NCBI GenBank assembly: GCA_002713285.1
Contig: PAVX01000047.1
Location: 1 to 13,732 of the forward strand
From: Flavobacteriales bacterium
GTDB lineage: Bacteria; Bacteroidota; Bacteroidia; Flavobacteriales; TMED113
Reading direction: 5' to 3'
Length of the DNA stretch: 13,732 nt
Shown here: positions 1 through 7,463 of the stretch, piece after piece
How positions within the stretch are numbered: the stretch's first letter is position 1
Layout of the letters: each line of letters opens with the position of its first letter
Made by a program: the position numbers and the translations under genes
The notes under the pieces: generated by a model
Told to the model about the DNA's origin: nothing
What the model saw: the letters and a program-made list of their open reading frames with translations, nothing else
Databases searched by the model: none

Positions 1-25
1 CTATGATTTGGTTAAAATTTTTCAT
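1..25 (-). CDS. Possible first codons of a leftward gene cut by the window edge
   Basis: On the minus strand an ATG at 25-23 is followed by an open frame to the edge, reading MKNFNQII. An ATG-AAA-AAT opening is very common for flavobacterial genes, especially those with signal peptides. A good Bacteroidota -7 promoter match pointing the same way lies about 65 bases upstream (89-96). Eight codons cannot identify a product, and the frame may be open by chance. If real, the gene is divergent from sucA and shares its upstream region. Confidence 0.25.
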
Positions 26-88
26 AGTATTCAATTTTATAGTTAAACATTAATTTTCAATACAACAGTAATAAAACAAAACGTGTGC

Positions 89-122
89 CAAACTTATTCT
101 TTGTTTAAAAAAATAAAATCAA
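89..122 (-). promoter_or_regulatory. Candidate leftward Bacteroidota-type promoter
   Basis: On the minus strand the sequence TAAGTTTG (positions 96-89) matches the Bacteroidota sigma-70 (sigma-ABfr) -7 element TAnnTTTG exactly. A TTG at 122-120 lies 23 bases upstream and could serve as the -33 element, which is TTTG in the consensus. Transcription would start near position 83 and leave a leader of roughly 58 bases before the ATG at 25. In DNA this AT-rich such motifs arise by chance, so this is suggestive only. Confidence 0.35.
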
Positions 123-170
123 TACTTAAAATTTTTCAGTGTTTTTTTTAATTTCCAACCTATAAAAATG

Positions 171-178
171 TAATTTTG
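171..178 (+). promoter_or_regulatory. Candidate -7 promoter element for sucA-sucB
   Basis: TAATTTTG matches the Bacteroidota -7 consensus TAnnTTTG and lies 14 bases before the sucA ATG. No good TTTG -33 element is visible about 20 bases upstream. The implied leader of only about 8-10 bases would be unusually short. The rest of the 1-192 region is AT-rich, with homopolymeric A and T runs and no other clear signal. A promoter farther upstream is equally possible. Confidence 0.3.
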
Positions 179-192
179 AAAAAAAATCATTA

Positions 193-2916
193 ATGGATAA
201 ATACTCATTTCTTGGTAGCATACATATTTCATTTTATGATAAATTATATACTCAGTATTTAGAGAATCCAGATTCTATTGATACATCTTGGAGAAGCTTT
301 TTTCAAGGCTATGAATTTGCTAAGGAACCATATAATATATTAAAGAAAGACTTGCCAATTACAATATCAAAAGAGTTTCAAGTTATTTCTTTAATAGAAG
401 ATTTTCGAAAAAGAGGACATTTGTTTACAAAGACCAATCCTGTTCGAGAAAGAAGAGAGTATTTGCCCAAATTAGATATTCAAAATTTCAACTTAAGTAT
501 TAATGACTTAGAAACAACTTTTCAAGCAGGTCATGAAGTTGGACTTGGACCCACAACATTAGCAGAGATACTAAAACATTTAGAGACAGTATATTGTCAA
601 TCTATAGGGATAGAGTATGTGTATATTCGAGAAACAAAAGAGTTTGAATGGATTAAACAATTTATTCATAAAAATAATAATCAACCATTATTCAGCAGCG
701 AGAAAAAAATTGAGATCTTAAAAGAGTTGAATTCTGTTGTTAATTTCGAGAAATTTTTACACAAAAAATATGTGGGTCAAAAACGATTTTCTATTGAGGG
801 AGCAGAGTCCCTTATTCCTGCTCTTGAACACGCTCTTTCATGTGGGGCATCTTTAGGTGTTAAAGAATTTGTTTTTGGGATGGCTCATAGAGGGAGGTTA
901 AGTGTATTAGCTAATATATTTAATAAACCTTATGCGCGATTATTTAATGAATTCGATGGAGTTATTTATGAAGATGATGAGTTTGATGGAGATGTAAAAT
1001 ATCATTTAGGTTATAATTGTAAGCGCCACCTTGCTAATGGCGATTCTGTTGAGTTAAGTTTAGCACCCAACCCATCTCACTTAGAAGCAGTTGGACCAGT
1101 TGTTGAAGGCATTTCTAGATCGAAAATTGATAAAAAATATAATGGTGATAATACTAAATTATTACCAATTTTAATTCATGGTGATGCTGCTATTGCAGGA
1201 CAAGGAGTAGTTTATGAAGTAATACAAATGGCTCAACTCGAAGGGTATAATACTGGCGGGACAGTCCATATTATTATTAATAATCAGGTTGGGTTTACCA
1301 CTAACTATCTAGATGCAAGATCAAGTACATATTGTACCGATGTAGCTAAATCTACATTATGTCCTGTTCTGCATGTCAATGGAGATGATGTTGAAGCTGT
1401 TATACATACTATTGATTTCGCTTTATCATATAGGCAGACTTTTCATAAAGATGTATTTATAGATTTATTGTGCTATAGAAAATATGGACATAATGAAGGT
1501 GATGAGCCAAAATTCACGCAACCCAATTTATATAAATTAATTGAAAGGCATAAAAACCCACATGAAATTTATACTGAAAAATTAATTCTTGAAAACATTC
1601 TTGACAAAGACACAATTGAGGTTATTAAAAAAGAATTTTCAGAGTTATTAAATAAAGAATTTAATAAAGCAAAAGAAAAAAAGAAAACTATTATAAAATC
1701 TATTGTTGGGGATAATTGGCTTGGTTTAAATAAAGCTAAGCCAGCAGATTTTTTATTGCCCATAGATACTACTTTTGATAAAAAAGAACTAATCCTATTA
1801 GGAAAAAAAATATGCACATTACCTAAAGATCACCATTTTTATAAAAAAACAAAAAAATTATTTTCAGATAGATTATCTATGTTAGAAAATGGAATGAAAT
1901 TAGATTGGGGGATGGCAGAGCTCCTGGCTTATGCTAGTCTTTTACAGGATGAAATTCCAATTAGAATATCTGGACAAGATGTTGAGAGGGGCACATTTTC
2001 TCATCGCCATGCAATTATAAAAAGTGAGAATAATGAAACAAAAATTAATATTTTTGATGTTTTAAAAAACCCTAAATCTAATTTTAAAATTTTTAATTCG
2101 TTCCTTTCTGAATATGCGGTGCTCGGTTTCGAATATGGTTATGCAGCAGCTAAGCCTCATGGATTAACTATTTGGGAAGCGCAGTTTGGTGATTTTTGTA
2201 ATGGTGCACAGATTATTATTGATCAATATTTATCTTCTTCTGAAGAGAAATGGAATTTACAGAATGGATTAGTTGTTTACTTACCACATGGCTATGAGGG
2301 GCAAGGAGCTGAACATTCTAGTGCTAGGATGGAACGATTCTTACAATTATGTGCACAGAATAATATGCAGATAATTAATTGTACCACACCATCTAATTTA
2401 TTTCATATGTTACGAAGACAAATGAAAAGATCATTTAGAAAGCCACTAATTTTGTTTTCACCTAAAAGTTTATTAAGACATCCACAATGCGTATCTAGTT
2501 TAGATGAGCTTAGTGATGGTTCTTTCTTAGAGGTAATAGATGATCAAAAGGCTATAAAGAATAAAGTTAAAACACTGGTTTTTACAAGTGGTAAAATTTA
2601 TTATGAATTAGATGCAAAACGTCTTGAAATTCAAAATGAAGATATTGCTATTATAAGGATAGAACAATTATATCCATTTCCAAATCGAAATTTAGAAACC
2701 ATTATTTCTAAATATAAAAATGTAAATAAATATATTTGGGTTCAAGAAGAGCCTAAAAATATGGGTGCATGGTTTCATGTTATGGATCAATTTAGATTAG
2801 TGAAATTAAAAATAGAATTAATTTCAAGAGGAGAAAGTGCATCACCAGCAAGCGGATCTTCAAAAAGATATTTTGAAAGACAAGCTCGAATTATAAATAA
2901 AGTATTTAAAAATTAA
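193..2916 (+). CDS. sucA: 2-oxoglutarate dehydrogenase E1 component
   Basis: This is the thiamine-diphosphate-dependent E1 subunit of the cytoplasmic 2-oxoglutarate dehydrogenase complex. It decarboxylates 2-oxoglutarate and passes the succinyl group to the lipoyl arm of E2. The protein has 907 residues, close to the family norm (E. coli SucA 933). The N-terminal helical E2/E3-contact segment covers about residues 1-40. Active-site HRGRL is at 233-237. The ThDP/Mg motif runs from GDAAIAGQG (330-338) to NNQ (363-365). GHNEGDEP lies at 432-439. The transketolase-like pyrimidine domain carries SGQDVERGTFSHRHA (593-607) and HGYEGQGAEHSSAR (699-712), and the C-terminal domain has QEEPKNMGAW (851-860). 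The ATG is supported by the canonical flavobacterial N-terminus (SFLGSIHISFYDKLYTQYL). Only three bases separate it from sucB, so the two are surely co-transcribed. I see no missing catalytic motif. Confidence 0.97.
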   Translation: MDKYSFLGSIHISFYDKLYTQYLENPDSIDTSWRSFFQGYEFAKEPYNILKKDLPITISKEFQVISLIEDFRKRGHLFTKTNPVRERREYLPKLDIQNFNLSINDLETTFQAGHEVGLGPTTLAEILKHLETVYCQSIGIEYVYIRETKEFEWIKQFIHKNNNQPLFSSEKKIEILKELNSVVNFEKFLHKKYVGQKRFSIEGAESLIPALEHALSCGASLGVKEFVFGMAHRGRLSVLANIFNKPYARLFNEFDGVIYEDDEFDGDVKYHLGYNCKRHLANGDSVELSLAPNPSHLEAVGPVVEGISRSKIDKKYNGDNTKLLPILIHGDAAIAGQGVVYEVIQMAQLEGYNTGGTVHIIINNQVGFTTNYLDARSSTYCTDVAKSTLCPVLHVNGDDVEAVIHTIDFALSYRQTFHKDVFIDLLCYRKYGHNEGDEPKFTQPNLYKLIERHKNPHEIYTEKLILENILDKDTIEVIKKEFSELLNKEFNKAKEKKKTIIKSIVGDNWLGLNKAKPADFLLPIDTTFDKKELILLGKKICTLPKDHHFYKKTKKLFSDRLSMLENGMKLDWGMAELLAYASLLQDEIPIRISGQDVERGTFSHRHAIIKSENNETKINIFDVLKNPKSNFKIFNSFLSEYAVLGFEYGYAAAKPHGLTIWEAQFGDFCNGAQIIIDQYLSSSEEKWNLQNGLVVYLPHGYEGQGAEHSSARMERFLQLCAQNNMQIINCTTPSNLFHMLRRQMKRSFRKPLILFSPKSLLRHPQCVSSLDELSDGSFLEVIDDQKAIKNKVKTLVFTSGKIYYELDAKRLEIQNEDIAIIRIEQLYPFPNRNLETIISKYKNVNKYIWVQEEPKNMGAWFHVMDQFRLVKLKIELISRGESASPASGSSKRYFERQARIINKVFKN

Positions 2917-2919
2917 ATT

Positions 2920-4092
2920 ATGATTTTAGATATAAAAGTTCCTAGTCCAGGAGAATCGATAACTGAAGTTGAAATTTCTAATTGGTTAGTTTCAAATGGA
3001 GATTATGTAGAAAAAGATCAAGAAATTTGTGAAATTGACTCAGATAAAGCCACTCTTACGGTTAGTGCGGAAGATAGTGGTCAGATTCAGATATTAAAAG
3101 AAGTAGAAGTGACTATACCAGTTGGTGAAGTAATATGTCAGATTGATACTAGTGTTAAGACAGTTAAAAAAGAGGCTTCTAAGGCTAATAAAAAAGCAGT
3201 TTCGGCATCGGATAATTCAAAAGAAATAATAGCATCACCTGCAGCTAAAAAAATTATTAGAGAAAAAAATATAGAGATTAATTCAGGGACAGGGAAAGAG
3301 GGAAGGATAACGAAACAAGATGTTCTTACAGCGAAACCTGCTATGGGTATTGGTAAGGGGAATAGAGATCAGAGAAGAAAAAGGCTATCTGCTTTGAGGA
3401 GAAAATTAGCAACCAGACTTGTAAGTGTTAAAAATGAAACAGCAATGTTGACAACATTTAATGAAGTAAACATGTCGGTTATTAATGGAATAAGAAATAA
3501 GTATAAGGAAGAATTTCAACAGAAACATGGATTCAAATTGGGTTATATGTCGTTTTTTACGAAAAGTGTAGCGAGAGCATTAAAAATGTTCCCAGATGTT
3601 AATTCCATGATTGATGGTGATGATTTAGTTAGTTTTGATTATGTAGATATTTCTATTGCCGTAAGCTCTCCAAAAGGTCTAGTCGTTCCAGTAGTAAGAA
3701 ATGTTGAAATGTTAAATTTTGTTGAAGTTGAAGCAGAGATTCAAAGATTAGCTACAAAAGCTAGAGACGGTAGTATTTCGATTGATGATATGCTCGGGGG
3801 CACCTTTACCATAACTAATGGTGGTGTATTTGGATCAATGTTATCAACACCAATTATTAATCCGCCACAATCCGCCATTTTAGGGATGCATAATATTGTA
3901 GATAGGCCTATTGTCATAGGAAAAGAGATTGGTATTCGACCAATAATGTATTTAGCATTATCTTACGATCATCGAATAATCGATGGTAAAGAATCAGTAG
4001 GTTTTTTAGTTGCTGTAAAAGAGGCATTGGAAAATCCAATTGAACATTTATTAGGAGGTGTAGATGGAATCAGTAAGAGCTTTGGTTTATAA
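2920..4092 (+). CDS. sucB: Dihydrolipoyllysine-residue succinyltransferase (2-oxoglutarate dehydrogenase E2)
   Basis: This is the E2 core of the 2-oxoglutarate dehydrogenase complex, which transfers the succinyl group from E1 to CoA through a swinging lipoyl-lysine. The protein has 390 residues (E. coli SucB 405). A single lipoyl domain spans about 1-77 with the modified lysine predicted at K43 in the DSDKAT motif. A lysine-rich linker follows, then a peripheral subunit-binding domain around 105-137 ([12 protein letters not shown], ending GRITKQDV). The catalytic acyltransferase domain runs from about 150 to 390 with TFTITNGG (295-302) and the active-site HRIIDG (H351, D355). The stretch around [18 protein letters not shown] separates succinyl- from acetyl-transferases and supports OdhB/SucB. 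It lies three bases after sucA. The E3 partner (lpd) is not in the window and is often unlinked. Confidence 0.97.
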   Translation: MILDIKVPSPGESITEVEISNWLVSNGDYVEKDQEICEIDSDKATLTVSAEDSGQIQILKEVEVTIPVGEVICQIDTSVKTVKKEASKANKKAVSASDNSKEIIASPAAKKIIREKNIEINSGTGKEGRITKQDVLTAKPAMGIGKGNRDQRRKRLSALRRKLATRLVSVKNETAMLTTFNEVNMSVINGIRNKYKEEFQQKHGFKLGYMSFFTKSVARALKMFPDVNSMIDGDDLVSFDYVDISIAVSSPKGLVVPVVRNVEMLNFVEVEAEIQRLATKARDGSISIDDMLGGTFTITNGGVFGSMLSTPIINPPQSAILGMHNIVDRPIVIGKEIGIRPIMYLALSYDHRIIDGKESVGFLVAVKEALENPIEHLLGGVDGISKSFGL

Positions 4093-4102
4093 GTAAGTAA
4101 GC

Positions 4103-5053
4103 TTATTCAGGCTGTGCTAATAAGTAAATATACTGAGAAGATGTTCCTCCAAAAACACCCAACCCACCATTAATATTACTATTAACATCCGATGGCGATC
4201 CAAATGGACCAGCAGGGTTATTGAATTGTAGGGATGCCCAAAAATCCCAAGACGCTCTATCTACAGATGACCATTTTAAGATTACGGAGTCCCCAACATT
4301 CCAAAATCCTGTTGTAGCTCCAGTGCTTCCATCTACTTGATCATCTACATTATCAGCACCAACTTCTTGTGCTCCCCATTCTTGCCAAAATCCACGCCCT
4401 TTATACATTGGAAAGCTAAAATCCCAACCATTAGTATATTCATCATTATAATTCCCATCTTGATCTAACATACTCATAAAGAAATCATCATATCCATCGT
4501 TATTATCATCAAAGTTACTTGACCAAATAGGTTTTGTTTGTGAAAAAATACGATAACAATTACCAATGCTGTCAGGATCAAGTAGATGTCCTAACATATA
4601 ACAATATGTACTGTCATCAACACGATACAGGAACCTTAAACTATCTTGTGTTACAGGTGCTAGTTTTGGAATTGTAGTTTTTGCAGTTACAATTGTGTCT
4701 CCTTTAATAATTTCTAACACGTATGTCATTTCTTCTTCTCCTATAATAGAAGATCCAGAGTAATTATAGTACCAAGTATCTGTTAGTCCAAAGTTATTTG
4801 ATAGAACTTCACTCTCCCCTAAACTATTGGTTATTTTGATAGTAGCATCATTTATATACGACCCAATTACTTGATCATCATTTATTGGATCAAAATAAGG
4901 AAGACTTCTTGTTAATAGAATTTTTACTGGCTGCCCATTTTCAATATACCCATTTACCACTAACTCAGCTCCACTATTGGGTAATTTTATTTCAATTTCT
5001 TGTGTACATGATACGAATAAGAATAAAAAAATAAATATGTAATTATTTCTCAT
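4103..5053 (-). CDS. DUF4249 family outer-membrane lipoprotein
   Basis: A 316-residue predicted lipoprotein: a short hydrophobic signal ends in the lipobox FVSC, with lipidated Cys16. The family is assigned from ELVVNGYIENGQPVKILLTRS (about 30-50), the DEYTNGWDFSFP segment (204-215), and the C-terminal PFGSPSDVNSNINGGLGVFGG (283-303), all characteristic of DUF4249. DUF4249 proteins are found in Bacteroidota next to TonB-dependent receptors and have no established biochemical function. Here the gene follows the receptor after three bases, so a role at the cell surface with that receptor is a reasonable inference. A D-x-N-x-D-G-x-x-D pattern at residues 182-190 resembles a calcium-binding loop, followed by DQDGNYND (197-204). 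The gene ends 10 bases from the convergent sucB, with no convincing terminator between them. Confidence 0.88.
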   Translation of the reverse strand: MRNNYIFIFLFLFVSCTQEIEIKLPNSGAELVVNGYIENGQPVKILLTRSLPYFDPINDDQVIGSYINDATIKITNSLGESEVLSNNFGLTDTWYYNYSGSSIIGEEEMTYVLEIIKGDTIVTAKTTIPKLAPVTQDSLRFLYRVDDSTYCYMLGHLLDPDSIGNCYRIFSQTKPIWSSNFDDNNDGYDDFFMSMLDQDGNYNDEYTNGWDFSFPMYKGRGFWQEWGAQEVGADNVDDQVDGSTGATTGFWNVGDSVILKWSSVDRASWDFWASLQFNNPAGPFGSPSDVNSNINGGLGVFGGTSSQYIYLLAQPE

Positions 5054-5056
5054 AAT

Positions 5057-7435
5057 TTAAAATTTAAAATTCCATGATATTGATGGAATGATTGGGAATA
5101 ATGATACTTGTTGAGCTGTAATCTGAACTTCTTCATCACCACCAAGAAGCCCCTCTGGTTCAAAATAAATAAAATAAGGATTTTGTCGATTGTAAATATT
5201 GTAAATGGATAGAGACCAACTAGAATCATATTTTTTATTTGGTTTATTTTTCAATGTAATTGACATATCCATACGATGGTAAGGCGACATTCTATAACTA
5301 TTTCGATCTCCCCATTCAGTTAATAATTCTCCATTAATTACATATACTGATTTAGGAACAGTCAGCGAGTTACCTGTTGCATATATAAATACTGTTGAAA
5401 AATTTAATCTTTCACTAATTTCATAATTAATGACAAAAGACAAGTCATGAGTTCTATCGTATTTTGAATAATACCAATTTCCATCATTTAATTCATCAAA
5501 TTCACGAGTTGTTTTAGATAATGTATATCCCACCCAACCATTTAGAGCTCCCCGCCTTTTTGAAAAAAATAACTCTAGACCATAGGATTGCCCATCTCCA
5601 AATGTTAAATTATTATCTATATTACCTATACCAACTGCAATTCCAGGAATATAATTTTCTTCATATTCAACTAGATTTTCCATTGTTTTATAATAAATTT
5701 CTGTTGAAGTTTCATACGTATTATCATTAAAATTTTTATAATAACCTAATGATAATTGTCTACCAAATTGTGGCTTCACTATGTCAGAACTTGGAAGCCA
5801 AACGTCTGTTGGAAGTGATGAGCTTGCTAATGATGTAAGATGGATATATTGATAGTTTTGGGTAAATCCTAACTTTAACGAAGAGGATGAGTTTAATAAA
5901 TATCGCATAGAAAATCTAGGCTCCAACCCACCATAGTGTTCTACTATTTCACCATTATCATATGTAATTATTGTATCTGTTGCAATTTGTCCAATTTGTC
6001 CAGAATTATCTTGCATATATCTTTCAAAAGGCCCTACTTGTATAAATCCAGAATATCTAAGTCCAAAATTTAACAAGATTCTATCAGATAGGATATATTC
6101 ATCATTAGTATATAATGCATATTCATGTGCATACTGATTATTAATCTCTTCTAAACTTAAATCATCATATGACCCACTAAAACTAGTTGGATTAAATTTG
6201 TGAAAAACATAATTTGCACCAAATTTTAATTTATGGTTTTTAGGAAAATATGAAATGTCTGTTTTTATATTCCAATCTCTAATTCCTGAAAACATTTTAG
6301 TTTTAGCATCTGGTAAATTTTCTAATTTCTGAGTACCATTCAATTCAAATTCATAGTCTGTAAAAATAAGCGATGTATTCATGAACAATTGACTATTAAA
6401 AAGATGATTCCATCTTAGAGAAGCTGTCGCATTACCCCATGGAATATTGACATTAAAACCCCAATCTTCACTGTTAAAAGTAAAGACATCTCGACCAAAA
6501 TAACCACTTATAAAAAGTCTATCTTTTTTAGACAGTCTATAATTTGCTTTTGTTGTTAAGTCATAAAAGTAATATCCACTTCCTGAGAATGAAGTTGTAT
6601 CGACATAAGGTTTTGTTAATACATCAAAATATGTTCTTCTTGCTGAAATAATAAAGGAGCTAGTATCTTTTTTAATAGGTCCTTCAATGGTTATTCTTGA
6701 TGATATAAGCCCGATTCCACCCTCAGCTCCAAACTTTTTATTATTACCATCTTTCATATTTATGTCTAATACAGCAGATAACCTTCCTCCATAATTAGCA
6801 GGCATCGATCCTTTTATTAAATCGATGTTATTAATAGCATCACTATTAAAAACAGAGAAAAATCCAAATAAATGCGAGGCATTATAAACTACGGCCTCAT
6901 CTAGTAAAATTAAATTTTGATCAGGTCCTCCACCTCTAACATAAAAACCAGCTGTTCCTTCTCCACCAGATTGAATGCCCGGTAATAGTTGAATAGTTTT
7001 TAAAATATCTTTTTCTCCCATTAATACAGGTAGTTGATCGATTTTTTTAATTTCTAATTCAAGCTTTCCAATATCCGCACTTTGAATGTTTATATCTTTT
7101 CTTTTGTCAGTGACTTCAACTACATCTAAACTATTGCTAGTTTTTTTTAAATTAATATTTAATTCATTGTTTTCAGTATCATATTTTATAAACACTTGTT
7201 CAGTGAGGTATCCTATATATGATATTTCTGTATTATATTCTCCTTTAGGTATTGTAATAGAAAACCAACCATAAGTGTTGGTGCTAGTGCCTAATTTTAA
7301 TTCTGGAATAAAGATAGTTGCACCGATTAAAGATTCCCCAGTTTCGAAATCTTTCACATCACCAGAAATAGTTATTGTTTCTTGTGATGACACAAGAAAT
7401 GGAACTGTAAGTAATAAAAACAGTATATTTTTCAT
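5057..7435 (-). CDS. TonB-dependent receptor with N-terminal carboxypeptidase-regulatory-like domain
   Basis: An outer-membrane active transporter of 792 residues, driven by TonB-ExbBD; the substrate cannot be read from the sequence. A signal peptide covers about 1-18. A carboxypeptidase-regulatory-like beta-sandwich follows at about 22-92 (ISGDVKDFETGESLIGATIF). The plug domain spans about 125-230, with LPGIQSGGEGTAGFYVRGGG and the NNIDLIKGSMPANYGGRLSAV segment. A large beta-barrel fills the rest and ends in phenylalanine (SWNFKF), as expected for Bam-dependent insertion. I prefer the ATG at 7435, which starts MKNILFLL, over a GTG six bases upstream at 7441. It lies 28 bases after mfd and three bases before the DUF4249 gene. 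No SusD-like gene is present, so this is not a classic polysaccharide utilisation pair. No regulator is adjacent. It may have its own promoter inside the end of mfd, although I found no good match. Confidence 0.95.
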   Translation of the reverse strand: MKNILFLLLTVPFLVSSQETITISGDVKDFETGESLIGATIFIPELKLGTSTNTYGWFSITIPKGEYNTEISYIGYLTEQVFIKYDTENNELNINLKKTSNSLDVVEVTDKRKDINIQSADIGKLELEIKKIDQLPVLMGEKDILKTIQLLPGIQSGGEGTAGFYVRGGGPDQNLILLDEAVVYNASHLFGFFSVFNSDAINNIDLIKGSMPANYGGRLSAVLDINMKDGNNKKFGAEGGIGLISSRITIEGPIKKDTSSFIISARRTYFDVLTKPYVDTTSFSGSGYYFYDLTTKANYRLSKKDRLFISGYFGRDVFTFNSEDWGFNVNIPWGNATASLRWNHLFNSQLFMNTSLIFTDYEFELNGTQKLENLPDAKTKMFSGIRDWNIKTDISYFPKNHKLKFGANYVFHKFNPTSFSGSYDDLSLEEINNQYAHEYALYTNDEYILSDRILLNFGLRYSGFIQVGPFERYMQDNSGQIGQIATDTIITYDNGEIVEHYGGLEPRFSMRYLLNSSSSLKLGFTQNYQYIHLTSLASSSLPTDVWLPSSDIVKPQFGRQLSLGYYKNFNDNTYETSTEIYYKTMENLVEYEENYIPGIAVGIGNIDNNLTFGDGQSYGLELFFSKRRGALNGWVGYTLSKTTREFDELNDGNWYYSKYDRTHDLSFVINYEISERLNFSTVFIYATGNSLTVPKSVYVINGELLTEWGDRNSYRMSPYHRMDMSITLKNKPNKKYDSSWSLSIYNIYNRQNPYFIYFEPEGLLGGDEEVQITAQQVSLFPIIPSISWNFKF

Positions 7436-7463
7436 GGTCACAATGTTAGTATTTTATTTTTAA

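Noticed and set aside
1..27. CTATGA/TCATAG inverted repeat as a terminator of a gene to the left
   Set aside because: The six-base arms are separated by 15 bases, have little G/C, lack a following T run, and there is no visible gene end to terminate.
1803..1810. Run of eight A bases in sucA as a slippage or frameshift site
   Set aside because: Short A runs are abundant here because of base composition and lysine codons, and the protein is continuous and full length across it.
1569..1817. Minus-strand open frame of 82 codons opposite sucA
   Set aside because: It lies entirely within the strongly conserved sucA reading frame, has no recognisable domain and no start context of its own.
193..4092. 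Absence of lpd (E3) next to sucA-sucB as an incomplete complex
   Set aside because: E3 is shared between several dehydrogenase complexes and is commonly encoded elsewhere in Bacteroidota, so its absence here is ordinary.
4098..4105. TAAGCTTA palindrome between the sucB and DUF4249 stop codons as a terminator
   Set aside because: The stem would have four base pairs with no loop, and no flanking sequence extends the symmetry, so it cannot be supported as a terminator.
7436..7441. GTG at 7441 as the start of the TonB-dependent receptor
   Set aside because: It adds only Met-Thr before an ATG at 7435 that opens a standard signal peptide (MKNILFLL); the ATG is the more likely start.
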